A DNA stretch of 64,000 nt from positions 62,001 to 126,000 of the forward strand of contig JAMZAV010000104.1 of assembly GCA_024449915.1 (NCBI GenBank), written 5' to 3'. Each line of letters opens with the position of its first letter. The stretch's first letter is position 1. Under the pieces are notes generated by a model, which had not been told where the DNA came from, did no database searches, and was given only the letters and a program-made list of their open reading frames with translations. The position numbers and the translations under genes are program-made. Below are positions 49,830 to 60,496 of this stretch, piece after piece. The DNA comes from Sweltsa coloradensis (Eukaryota > Arthropoda > Insecta > Plecoptera > Chloroperlidae).

Positions 49830-50119
49830 CTTCCAGCTGAAACAGGAACAAACTCACATAAATACCTATTGTTTCTTACGTTGCCGTCAGAAGTAGCTCA
49901 TGCGTGAAGCGAAAACTCTGATTCGGGCGGTCACGATCATGAATGGAAGTTTTTCAACGTTTGCTTCAGTCGTTAATGAGAATGCTACGCTTACATTCGC
50001 TCTTCACAACGCTTCACGACCTACTTTTACCAATAATTATTATTTTGACCCTATCAAATTTATCAGTTTGACTTATATAGTATGTACTTGTAGTTGTCAG
50101 CACATGTCGAAACCACGTC

Positions 50120-50775
50120 AAAACCATCTCACATACACAAGATACACTCTAGCTAGAGCTAATAAGTAGGGGGGGGGGGGGTATGTTACACTAGAATCTA
50201 TAGGCAAGTTCTGGCATTCGTCGTCGGGAGACTCCCTTTCCCTCACCGATCTCCCGTGCAGTGGTGTATCCAAGGGTGGGGAGGAGGAGGACAACCCCCC
50301 CCCCCCCCCCCTCAAAGTGCATTTTAACGTTTCAATGCAAAATATAGAATCACTATTTTATCGCAATACTCAAGACAAATTACCATCTGACCAAAAGAGG
50401 ATTTTAGTAGTAGTTGGTCATTGTGATGCTTTTTTTGTGTGTGTGTGTGACGCACAGATTTTTTTTTCAGATTTTTTTGAAATGACCTTGAAGGTGAAAA
50501 ATTTTCAGGGGGGCAAGCCTCCCGGACCCCCCACTTCGCCTTTGGTACATTTATAAATTAATTGATTAACCCCCCCCCCCTTATGAATTCCTGGATACGC
50601 CACTGCTCCCGTGGACAAGATCGACGACACGATCGATGAAAAAGGTGACGACAACGACATGAGAAACCCCCCTTTTTTTCTGTATGTGGCTGAATCTGCC
50701 CAGCCTGGTTCTATCCTCTCCACAACCCCTAGGCTAGAGTGTCGACTATGAACGAACGGTTGACGCGCCCTTTAA
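50120..50775 (+). repeat. 'GACGATGAC' repeat interrupted by a hAT-type MITE
   Basis: Blocks GTAGGGGGG..., AGGCAAGTTCTGGCATTCG, TCGTCGGGAGACTCCC are left of the MITE; GACGACACGATCGATG, GTGGCTGAATCTGCCCA, CCCCTAGGCTAGAG, GAACGGTTGACGCGCCC are right of it. Confidence 0.65.
50259..50605. mobile_element. 347-bp hAT-type MITE with exact 8-bp target duplication
   Basis: Ends CAGTGGTGTATCC and GGATACGCCACTG are inverted. CTCCCGTG stands on both sides (50251-50258 and 50606-50613). The termini resemble the larger hAT elements at 8744 and 45009 (CAGTGGCGTAGC). The interior has a C run and a GT-rich run and no coding sequence. Confidence 0.85.
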
Positions 50776-52829
50776 AAATAGACAAAACCTTCGAAAAAGT
50801 TTGTTTTTGCATAATTTGTATTGTGCACAATATGTATTCGATCTTGAAGTTGCCTACAGAGCTTGACCAGCTTATTCATTACCATAACCTCAATTAGCAT
50901 ATTATTATTTTTGTAATCTGGTAATTTGCCTTTTATCTAGCCTACTCAATTAATATTTAATATATACGATATTTAATAACAAGTTGAGAAGCTATCATAA
51001 TCACTTGAGTTACAAAGCGGAAATGTTGAACAAAACTGGCGGTAAATGGGCTAAGTCCTAGAACCCACCTTATATATCGTAAAATGTTGGATTGGCCTTA
51101 AAAGCGAACGGGTACACGTATTGTGCATATCCTACCATTAAAAAATATTAAGTTGTCTTATATTAATTTGAATTCAGATTTCGACACGATGATGAAATAA
51201 TAATTAACACTGAAATGTTTAACAGTTTACAGAAGCCTAATAATAATATAGCATATTTTGAGGGGCAACGATGTTTCAATAGGTTATGAGAAAGACCTAT
51301 CGTTAAATCAAACCCAAGACAGATTTTGTGCGACTGTTATGCAAAGTATTAGATTAGGCCTACATTTAATAGTAGACGTTAATTTATTCGTAATATTATA
51401 ATATTACCACTATCGGAAAAACGTGATAAAACGCCATTTTCATCTAAAGATTTCCATCCCGGTACTTTTAGAATGTTTTATGAAAATTATATTAAACAAA
51501 GTGCCATACATCACAAGGGTTCTATATGAATATATAAATTCTAAATAAATAAATCTAAATAATAAATTGTAAAACTGATTTCCCTCCCTGAAATATTATA
51601 TTTGGATCGCTATAGTCTGCATTTCTTCACCAGGTTACGTCAGTATTATATTTGTGAATGACAAGTCGAATGATTGGATAAACACATAAAACAAGCAAAA
51701 TAACCACCTTGCCACCTTGCCACCTTAAAATATTATTATATTATATGGTTAGGCGTGTGACAAAATATCTGAGTGAATCATGAATCTTTTTTAACATTAT
51801 TCTCCGCAACATTATTCTCCACAAGCGGCAAAGGGTGACAACACACAAGGATCGTTTACTATCGGGGCACACTTTGGTGATCCATCGTCACCTCTACAAT
51901 CCTCTACAATTTTAAAGATACATTGTGATGATGTCATCCATGATTGTTTATTATTACTGCTTATAGACTCTCCCCCCCCCCCGACATCCCTTTTTAAAAA
52001 TAAATTATTTATAATGAAATGAAAACATACAATAACTTCACAGGAAGACAGACAAAGATTAATAGCTATGAACGGCATAATTATACTCAAAATAATAAGA
52101 AGCGAGAAATTAATCACTTTCCATGGTCCTGGTGTCACAATTAAATGTTATTTTCGGAATAATTCGTAATAAATTGAGCGAACTGTTCGTTTGTCAATGA
52201 TAAGATCTCGCAGGAGAAATCGTCCGTAATCGCCAAATGACGTTACACCTGTGACTAACCAACGAACACTTTCCGGCCCCACTAAGTGCAATTTAGTAAC
52301 GCCCACCCTCTTCGCCGCCCTAGCCCGCAATGTAGAGATTCCATCAAACTTCCCACCGCCTTATTACGTCATTTCGTCGCCATTATAAATAATGCAATAA
52401 CCTTTAGAAATGGAAGCAACGGTAAAAGTCAAATTACTTTTTAATCTCATCTTTCTTTCATGACTTTCTCGGAGAATGTCAACCGAAAAACAATCTTACG
52501 TTGAAAACAACGTGACATGCGATTATTCACGCACGTCACTAGACGTCTGAATAAACAACCACCCAAAGAAAGAAAGAAACTCATACTTAAAGCTTGGGTT
52601 TTCTCAATCTATTTTCCATTAATATATTAGCAGCCAATCTAAGTCTACCTGATCATCTTCGTCCATTCTTCACTCTCGGAGAGTTTTACACATGATGTCC
52701 ATGCCGGAATCAATTTGTTAAAAAAATAACAAATCGAATATCATACACGTGAATTTGTCAAGAGTGATGTTATGTATATATTAAATCGGGGTAAGTCCGT
52801 ATCAGTCCACTATTATTGACCTAGAAAGC
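50776..52829. other. AT-rich intron; one open minus frame near 52150-52330
   Basis: Mostly empty. At 52150-52330 the minus strand has an open frame with natural-looking segments (GPESVRWLVTG, FGDYGRFLLRDLIIDKR). Its only splice signals are weak (TTAG acceptor, GTGTAA donor). Its phase does not fit the chain as well as direct joining of the neighbours, so it is not called an exon. Confidence 0.3.
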
Positions 52830-53607
52830 CAGTCAAAAGATCGATACTTCAACGCGGACATCGCTCTGTCGTCTCGTGAGTTCCGTATAGAAAACGCGTT
52901 TCTTTCGAAATGTAATTATCACGTAGATTAAGGGCAAGGGTGGGTTGTCGCGTGAAGTCAGTGTGTGTTCTAACGATGCAGGGCGGGGGTCAGAGATTGA
53001 ATCAGAGTACGTTACGTCACCGTTGTACAACACGCACTTGCATTAATATGCGTGGAAAGTAACACGACTTCGCGGAATCGCGTGCGGGAGAAGTGTGAGT
53101 AAAGTGAAATAAGCTCAAGGACGTGAATTAAGATCTGTGTTGATGACAAGTTCAAAAAACAACACCTCAATAAAAATATATGTTCAAAAAAGCCATTTTT
53201 ATGTGTTTTTTGATGATGTCTTGAAGTTAAACAACAAACCCATTTACGGTAAGTGAAACAACACATTTATAAATCATGAAAATCCAGATAAACGCCCCGA
53301 GGCACGATTATACTCGAATCGCACATTTCAAAATACTTTCACTTTTTCAATATATAAAACAACTCTGAATTTGTTCATAAACACAGTCCGATTGTGCGTC
53401 GGCGGGCGTATCCATCCGAACGCACGTTGTTACATAACGTGTATACGGAGTCAAGGATGTGCCGAACGTGGTCAACGAAGGACGCCCGCTAACTTGACGT
53501 CTCCAAAGAAGGCAGGAAACACCTGGCTATCGAGTGAAAAGTGTACACTGGCTACACGACTTCTGTTCGTCGTTCCGGTAGCAGATCAACTGAAACGGGG
53601 GTAACTC
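52830..53607. promoter_or_regulatory. CpG-richer intronic patch, possible regulatory region
   Basis: CpG is frequent at 52850-53100 and 53390-53610, unlike the surroundings. CRE-like TTACGTCACC (53012-53020 region) and a TATATAAAA at about 53350 are present. Open frames on both strands are short and unrecognised. An internal promoter or enhancer is possible but unproven. Confidence 0.25.
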
Positions 53608-53609
53608 AC

Positions 53610-53678
53610 GCATGCATCCGTCCATTCCGATAGGCACGTACCATAAGGGTCGATAACAATCTCGGCAAATATTTGGTT
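53610..53678 (-). CDS. Tentative small coding exon (Cys-rich)
   Basis: Minus strand: acceptor TGTCGTACCCATCAG (AG at 53680-53679) and donor GCATGC before GTGAGTTACC (GT at 53609-53608). The 69-bp exon can enter and leave in phase 1, which fits the exon at 55779 upstream and the 49829 acceptor downstream. In that frame it reads PNICRDCYRPLWYVPIGMDG then CM, with Cys spaced as C-x2-C. The frame choice rests only on phase and on the look of the peptide. A frame entering in phase 0 is also open (NQIFAEIVIDPYGT). The sequence continues open beyond the donor to a TAG at 53529-53527. Confidence 0.45.
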
Positions 53679-53739
53679 CTGATGGGTACGACATGCATGG
53701 TTTGGATAAATTTAATTTACTTCTCAAGTCGGTAAACAA

Positions 53740-54559
53740 TCTCTTACGTAGAATTAGTAAAATTTAATACAGTTCTGAAATTTGTATTTAAAAAAACATT
53801 GTGGTATGATTGTTGTGTTTGTTTGGGGTGCAATTTATCCTTCTGACATTCCCTAACATTAATAAAAGACGTTGAAAATAAACAAATCATTAAATTTATT
53901 ACTGGATCAAAAAAAAGTACACACTAGTTTACTGAACCGAGTGACTCTTAAAGGGGCTAAAAACCCAAAAAAATATTTTTTACCACGTGATCTATAGCAC
54001 AATACTACACTCAAATGACCATTTAAAAAATTATTTCTTGTAACTATGTTTTCACACGAATTTTGTAAGTTTTTTGATCCAGAAATTTGCAAAAATTTAT
54101 GTTTTGTGAAATTTCTTAAATTGGCTTTAACCTGCTTACTTTTTGTTCCACATAGGCTAGATACTAGTGCATCATACCAATCTGAAATGGCCCTTTATTA
54201 CATCGTGTCTTGAAACTGTGCACAAATATACACTCAAACACGCAAAAATATGCATTCCAAAATCACACCCTTCTTGGTAATCAGCATATTATGACCGAAC
54301 CCTTCCCCAAATTACAAAACAAAATATAGAGGATTTACACAAAAGGCTAAAGAGTACGTCAATAGACAATATTTTTTTTATGAAAATCTCCAAGATCACG
54401 GGGCATAAAGATCGTACCCATGTTATTTCTTATTGGAGATTTTTGCCGATGGGACCTAGCTCGAAAAATGTCATGTTTGACAATTTTTTGGTTGGTCGAG
54501 ATATTCCAAAATGGTATCAAATGAGAAAAGTTAATTTTATTGAAAATTAGCAGTTATAG
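53740..54559. other. AT-rich intron, nothing seen
   Basis: Stop-rich on both strands, with no repeat recognised elsewhere in the window and no splice-bounded open frame. Confidence 0.5.
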
Positions 54560-54930
54560 TAAATCGAGTCCTCGTCTGAGCCCAGGTAGAATTTAGCCCA
54601 GAACATGGCTATGCTAATCGTAAAAGGCGATTCAAGAGATTAAGTCCACCTCGCCAATATCAGCTGGTGTAGGGGAGTATACTCCCCGAAACTAGAGGCG
54701 AGCTCTGGCAATCGTCGTCTGGGACACCTCCCCTTTCCCTTGACGACCTCCCCGGCGACGATGACAATGACACAACAAACGATGACAAAGACTATGACGA
54801 CCGCGACGTGAGAACCCCTCTTTTCTCCCCCTACCCGTGGCTGGTTCTGACCAGTATGGGCCCCTCCTCCCCTGGGCTCAGAGTGGTGCATCATGACCGA
54901 ACGGTGGACGCGCCCTTTAATCCATAAAAG
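54560..54930 (+). repeat. Interspersed 'AAAAGGCGA...GACGATGAC' repeat, full copy
   Basis: Block order as in 35365-35755, from GAGCCCAGGTAGAATTTAGC to CATGACCGAACGGTGGACGCG. Confidence 0.75.
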
Positions 54931-55084
54931 TAAATCGAAAATTCGTGCGTTTAGTAAACGTTCAAGAATCGTAGTTTATAGTAAGTAGGCCTAGTAACGT
55001 ACCTACGCATGGCGGTATGTGTGAACAAAATTAGCCTAATCAGTTTCACATCGTCAGCGATAGCTCTTAGATATACTGTGATAA

Positions 55085-55285
55085 GCTTGCATCCCGCCAC
55101 CTGCAATCCTGACAAAAAGTTTTTTTACGAGGGTTTTTTAGTCGTTATTCGTTAATCAATGCAAGGGGTAAAGTCCTCTTAAAAATCCCTCGTACATATC
55201 CTTCACAGCCGTTCACTTTTTTAAATAACCTAGTTGTAGAACTGAAGAGGGTCATGCATTGCACCCTGGGCAGAAATGTAAACAA
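55085..55285 (+). repeat. tRNA-derived SINE, head truncated
   Basis: GCATCCCGCCACCTGCAATC, CTGACAAAAAG, AAGTCCTCTTAAAAATCCCTC and GAAGAGGGTCATGCATTGCA match the SINE family of 18675 and 19725. Confidence 0.7.
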
Positions 55286-55294
55286 ATCAGTCTA

Positions 55295-55378
55295 ATCTCA
55301 ACGACGGGATTCGAACTGGCGTCCTCCCGGACTAGATGCTCACAACTTACCGCATCAGCTACCTCGATCTGTCAAATG
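55295..55378 (-). repeat. tRNA-like SINE head, minus strand
   Basis: Minus strand: GAGGTAGCTGATGCGGTAAG (A-box-like) and AGTTCGAATCCC (B box), spaced as in a tRNA. The stems do not pair convincingly, so it is called a tRNA-like SINE head. Confidence 0.55.
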
Positions 55379-55778
55379 GCAATTTGAATAAGTTTTCTTT
55401 GAGTGATGGTCACTTTTATAAATTTCATTGAGTAAAAACACAATCCTTTCGCATAACTATCCAGATGGACCCTATTTAGAAAAAATATCTGGAGAATAAA
55501 CATAAATTTATAATAAAATCAAGCAATCTTACTGGAGGTGTGGACCCCATTTTGGGTCCGCCCTTAAAATTTATCCTTATACTCATGAATCTGTAAAGCC
55601 AATGAACCATTGATGGTGTGCCTATTTACATGAACAAAACTGTAGAACCAAAAGCAATAAAATACCATCGACCGTAGTCTTTCTCAAGTTTGCTCGATCT
55701 ATCGTCTTTCAGTTGAGATTCTGTGAATTCGAATCATCATCGTTAAACCGCCGTCCAAGGTTATTAGTTATTACTTAC

Positions 55779-55871
55779 GCAATTGACGATTGAGAAACCA
55801 GTAGGTATCTGACAGAGGATGGGTGAGGAAGGTGTACTTGAGATCGTGCCAAGTGTGTAAGTACCGGCCGT
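55779..55871 (-). CDS. Coding exon of the minus-strand gene, aromatic-rich
   Basis: Minus strand: AG at 55873-55872 (CTCACGTAG) and a consensus donor TTGC before GTAAGTAATAA (GT at 55778-55777). The open frame reads GRYLHTWHDLKYTFLTHPLS then DTYWFLNRQL, dense in Tyr, Trp, Phe and His, which looks like the core of a folded domain; I cannot name it. It is 93 bp, entering and leaving in phase 1, consistent with 53610-53678. A TAA lies in frame just before the acceptor, so the exon does not extend further upstream in this frame. The acceptor pyrimidine tract is weak, the main doubt. Confidence 0.6.
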
Positions 55872-56710
55872 CTACGTGAGTTTACTTTATACACGTTATT
55901 TCAAACAAGTCGTGTTTAGCTAAAGAAACATACGCGATACATTACAGAAGATTTACCGGTCTGTGTAGCTCTAGAAAATAATGTTAAAGTTTTTAGGCTA
56001 CACAGCAGCCAAGGGCTGTCTTCATGATGGTGAACTATAGGCCTACCTATTTGAAACTTTTGGCTGAGATAAGATAGATAAGGTAAGATAAGTCTTTATT
56101 CTTCTGTACATAGTATACAAGTACAAGTAGGTCCTGTGCAAGTAAATATAAGTAAAATAAATATTATTAAATAATGAGAAGAATACCCACCTAGAGCCGA
56201 AGCCCTGTGTGTGGGTGTATTCTTTTATACGGTTATTTGAAACAGTTCAGATGGCGGTTAGAGGCAACTATGCAATGTCAATAATCAATATATGGTACAA
56301 GTTTAATATTTCTTACTCTAGATATCAATTTAAAATTTACGTTTACATGCAATCACAATTGTACACTGCATTTCCTAAAGTCAATTAGCTGGTTGTCAAG
56401 CAAGAATATAATTCACTCCTCTATGGAAGTAGACTGTCAAAAGTTGTGGGTTACAAAAAACAAGTTTTGATGATTTTACCAAATCTAAATCATAAAAATT
56501 GGTTAATTTTTTAAAACTGTAACTTAAGAAATTGCCTGATACGACATATTCATGTTCACATCACATGACGTGCACGCCCCCGTTTCATATAAATCTGATA
56601 ATTACTGGCTACAGGAAACCGTCCCGAATAAACAACAAATTTGTACTCTCATATTATGTGTACTTGTTTTTTATCACAATGATGGACTCAAATTCACGAT
56701 TTCTTGTTAC
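55872..56710. other. AT-rich intron
   Basis: Contains a degenerate GATAAGATAGATAAGG tract followed by GTCTTTATT at 56065-56100, resembling a LINE 3' end; otherwise no feature. Confidence 0.4.
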
Positions 56711-56776
56711 TGGCCATCAACAGAGCGGTAAAGTCGTCATCGTCAGATTCACCATTGATTACAAAGAAGGGATTCA
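56711..56776 (-). CDS. Tentative small coding exon
   Basis: Minus strand: a good acceptor AATTTTATCTTTAG (AG at 56778-56777) opens NPFFVINGESDDDDFTALLM then A, an acidic, natural-looking peptide. The donor would be GGCCA before GTAACAAG (56710), which is weak. It enters and leaves in phase 1 (66 bp), fitting the exon at 55779. A better donor (GTGAAT) inside would leave only 24 bp. Without the splice at 56710 the frame ends at a TGA near 56700. Included because acceptor, phase and composition agree; no homology is recognised. Confidence 0.35.
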
Positions 56777-56779
56777 CTA

Positions 56780-57434
56780 AAGATAAAATTGTGTTATTAT
56801 TTATTTCATGCAAATTAAGTCAATTTTATGCTAAAACTGAGTGTTAAAACCAAGACCGAAAATTAATAATTGGGGTCACAAGTATATGACGGGTCATTCA
56901 GCGTAGGCCTCTTAGAGATAGTACATGAATGTTGTTTTTTTTATTAATCATTGTTATGATAATCTAAAAAATAATGAATTTTTCATATTTAAATTAATGG
57001 TTTGAAATATGTCCGAAATCTACTGATCAATCTTTGAAAAGAAAACAGCTTTTATTAATTGTTTGGAGGTAGTGAACGAAGTAGTGGAAAAAACTCGGAT
57101 GCATCGTGCGTTTTCGATCGAACACTTCCCGTTGAACGGCTATACTCCGGTCTTGACGTAATTTTCGGGAAACCTTCGAAATTATTAACAATTACAGTGT
57201 TTAGTTCAGCCACCTTTTCCCCCTCCTTCCCTCCCCTCTCAGTCCCGGCCACCACAACTCAATCTCCTCCTTTGTAAATCAGTTTTTTTTAACTTTAAGG
57301 TTTTAATTAAATTGGCATTTAATATCAGGCTACTATACAACACTAATAACAGAATAAAACAAAACAATATTGAACTGGAGGAAAAACAAACTAATGTACA
57401 GGTTGTCTAGGAAATGAACAAACTAAAGCATTAT
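56780..57434. other. Intergenic or intronic, unassigned
   Basis: A GC-richer patch at 57060-57260 is open on both strands for about 65-72 codons with no recognisable family. CCTCCTTTGTAAATCAG at its right edge recurs at 28213, so part of it is repeat. Confidence 0.35.
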
Positions 57435-57793
57435 ATTATAGGAATGAACAAATGTGTCCATGGAAACATAACAGTTCAAATTTGGCTCAAATAATATGTG
57501 AACTGTTGCGTAATTTCCATGGCCAAGATTAATTCCTATACATTTGTCTTGCCTTGGTTTGTTGATTTGGTTTCCTACACAAAACAGTTAAATTTATTAA
57601 TTTCATTCTTGTATTATAGGAATGAACAAAATGTGGCCATGGAAACATAACAGTTCAAATTAGAGACTCAAATAATATGTGAACTGTTGGGTAATTTCCA
57701 TGGCCAAGATTAATTCCTATACATTTGTCTTGCCTTGGTTTGTTGATTTGATTTCCTACACAAAACAGTTAAATTTAATTAATTTCATTCTTG
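57435..57793. repeat. Tandem pair of hairpin-forming units (178 bp each)
   Basis: Two near-identical units (57435-57612, 57613-57793). Within each, TAGGAAT...CCATGGAAA...ACAGTTCA is mirrored by TGAACTGTT...TTTCCATGG...ATTCCTA, giving a long imperfect hairpin of about 105 bases. The units differ by small indels and a few substitutions. Confidence 0.85.
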
Positions 57794-59339
57794 AAATGGA
57801 GTGACTGTACTCACTGTAGTCTTGTACGAAGGGTTTGCCAACTTTTCTATTTTCAAAATATGGCAAACAAAACACTAAATAATATGCATATAAAAAGACG
57901 ACTCAGAATAACATAAACTCGAATTTAAATAGGGAAAGTAGCCTAATCTATTTGTTTAGTTCAAGAAGCAGAAACGAAAATCAAAATTGCATGCACCGTT
58001 TGTATAATGTTTGTTTGTGTAATGGATGGATAAACTCCACGTGTTGCTGCCCTGCACAACACACATGCAAGTACTCTTCGTGCACACGGATGAAAAGAGG
58101 GTGTTTACATTGTTTATTAATAGTGTGATGCGCAATGCGCATTGATTGCTACTTGGCTTGCGCGCGAAGCACACCCGCCACCCTCATTAACATTAATTGT
58201 TCTGTACAGTGTATCTTGTGCCTTGTTCTTAGTCACGCAAGTTGAGACTACAGATAACAGATTAGCTGCGACTAAGGGTTGCCTAATTTAATATCCAATC
58301 TTTGATTTAGCTCAATTTGCTATCTTTCATACGGTACATGACAGTTACCTTCGGCTTTCGATAAATTCATTGATTTCGTTTTAGGCTACATCATACTAGC
58401 TTTAGACGTGTGTGACATTTAATACTTTAAAAGTTATAGTATTGTAATAAAACTTGAATAATAGTTTGCAGTTGCATTGAAACTAGCAACACCGTGTATG
58501 CAGTCCCTATAGAAAACCTAGTCCAATTACATGTAAATGTATAGGATTTTATCGTCAGTCTGTGTGATAGGACTCACTCCATACTTCATTCATATAGGAT
58601 TAGCATTAAATACCAAAAGAAAATGTTGTTAATTGGGAGGCTTCCCTCTTACTTCAATGTGACTACCATGAGAAAAATATATTTTGTTTTTGTCTGTTTC
58701 GTGTTTCTTCTCTCTCTCTTCCTCTATTAAATTTCTAGGGTACCTTTTAAACCTTTGGACTTACATAGAATGTTGATAATTTGTGTTTTATCGAAAAACT
58801 ATTTCTCTCGAAAATCATACTTTGTAAGTACGTGTTTTAACTTTTGTTTGTAAAATTTGTTGTTTCTTGGTTAGCTATATATACCGGATAAAAGTAAATT
58901 CCTATTGTCAAAACTTTCTAATGACCTTCGAAACCATTGAACTTAAATGTCATGCATTTGGGTACAATCCAAAAATATTTTGTCATGAAAATCTCACATT
59001 ACCAATGCTATTACGTTGCAAGGAAAAGACCACATACACTCACCTAAATACGCGAAGCGTTTGCGAAGAAGCGAAGACTGTCTGAACAATGAATGTGTTT
59101 AAATAGGGGATGGGAGGGGGTCAACAACAGCAATTATTATTATTTATATTATTATTACTGAAAATCAGTTGAGTGACTAATATATAACTGAGTGGGTAGA
59201 CTCTAAATACAATTTATTTTATTTATTTTTAATTTTTTTCCTTTTGCCAGTGTCAGTATAAGAAACGAAAAGTTGGTAAAATATAAACTCCCACTGCATT
59301 CATGAAACAACCAATAGTATTATTACTTTATTTATTTAT
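57794..59339. other. AT-rich stretch, nothing identified
   Basis: No splice-bounded exon or repeat recognised. GATTTTCAGT-like motif, inverted, at 59155-59215 matches sequence near 61085 and 63560. Confidence 0.45.
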
Positions 59340-59854
59340 ATAAGAGTCTCGTACAGCACAAGTACCATTTTACATAGACAATCCTAAAAAAAATATATAA
59401 ATAAGTAAAAATTAAAATTACAATTAATAAACCTACAAATTAACAAACAATTAAAAATATTAATTAACAATAAACAAATATATCAAAATTATAAGTGCAA
59501 CAAACATAAGAGTAAAAAATGTTTGAAAGAATAGAGGGGGAAATGCTAATGACCTTCAACTGCAGTCCAATCACGGATTATTGATTTTTTGAAAGTATTA
59601 AAATCAGAGAATATGTCGAACTTTGGTAAATTAGGTAAATTATTATAAAAGGAAGGTAAACGAAAGGTGATTGATCTACGGGTAATAGAAAGTCTAGGTC
59701 TAGCTACATGGAAAAGGTGCGTAAGCCTAGTAAAGCGGGATGGAACATGAAGTGGAAACATGGAGAGAAGACTGGTGGACCGGAAAATGCCATTGATGAT
59801 ACGGTGCAAGAAGGACATGTCATAGCGTTTTCTTCGAGTGGCTAGATCTGTCAT
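59340..59854 (-). pseudogene. Non-LTR retrotransposon 3' end (L2/CR1-like), truncated
   Basis: The minus frame from 59854 to a stop at 59546 encodes LATRRKRYDMSFLHRIING, LHVPSRFTRLTHLFHV, FYNNLPNLPKFDIFSDFNTF then KKSI. This is the terminal segment of LINE reverse-transcriptase ORFs, beyond the catalytic domain. AT-rich 3' sequence (59546-59340) follows. The 5' side stops next to the HINE-like element at 59876. Confidence 0.75.
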
Positions 59855-59875
59855 CTGTCATGTAACGAGTCATAA

Positions 59876-60451
59876 TTGAGCGAGCGAAGCGAGCGTCTCC
59901 ACTTGACTCTTATGGCTCGAATGTCTGTTTTTTTTTTTTCTGTTACTGCTTCGATACAGGTCGCACCGTTTCTCTGATCGACCTGAAATTTTTCACACAT
60001 GTACATACCACCTAGGCGGGTTGCTGTATAGTTTTTGAACAAAATCCGATCGTTGGTTATAAAAAATAAAAAATAAAAAAATAAAAAATAAAAAAATAAA
60101 AATGTTCCGATCGTTATGAAATTTTGCAGGGTCAATAAGTACAACATTCTCTCCTATTAATTATATATATAAATAATTTTCAGCTAAATCGGTCAAGACT
60201 TTAAAGACTTATTGGTAATCATAATTCGAAAAATGATGCTAAAATAAGGATGCAGTGAAGAACAAAGATACACTTTAGAAGGCATGACGTGAATTAGTAC
60301 AATGCAAAGATGTTGGAAAAGTATACAGTGTACAATGTCAATATCCAGTTAGGCCTATACTGTGTGGTGGGCCTTATGGAATGTCGTACTCGGGTCATGT
60401 TGCACGTACCGGTGCTCGCTCAACAACGCGTCCAACTGAGCGTTTTCCTAG
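59876..60451 (+). mobile_element. HINE-like element, subfamily B, copy 2
   Basis: Starts TTGAGCGAGCGAAGCGAGCG, contains GGTCGCACCGTTTCTCTGAT and an A/T microsatellite, ends CTCGCTCAACAACGCGTCC, AACTGAGCGTTTTCCTAG. Confidence 0.75.
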
Positions 60452-60496
60452 TTATTGTTATATAAAGAAAGCTATTGACTTTCGCTATATACGTTA

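Noticed and set aside
53527..53609. Continuation of the 53.6-kb frame through QLICYRNDEQKSCSQC to a stop
   Set aside because: A consensus donor interrupts it and the continuation ends at a stop; taken as intron read-through.
35467..54894. Recurrent minus-strand frames rich in Val/Ile/Asp (VVIVFVIVR type)
   Set aside because: They arise from the GAC-rich interspersed repeat and recur with every copy.
18675..55378. tRNA genes
   Set aside because: Several A/B-box pairs exist but none forms full acceptor and anticodon stems; all carry SINE bodies or are isolated heads.
57055..57277. Upstream exon of the minus-strand gene
   Set aside because: Open on both strands but no consensus splice pair in the needed phase, and its edge matches a repeat at 28213.
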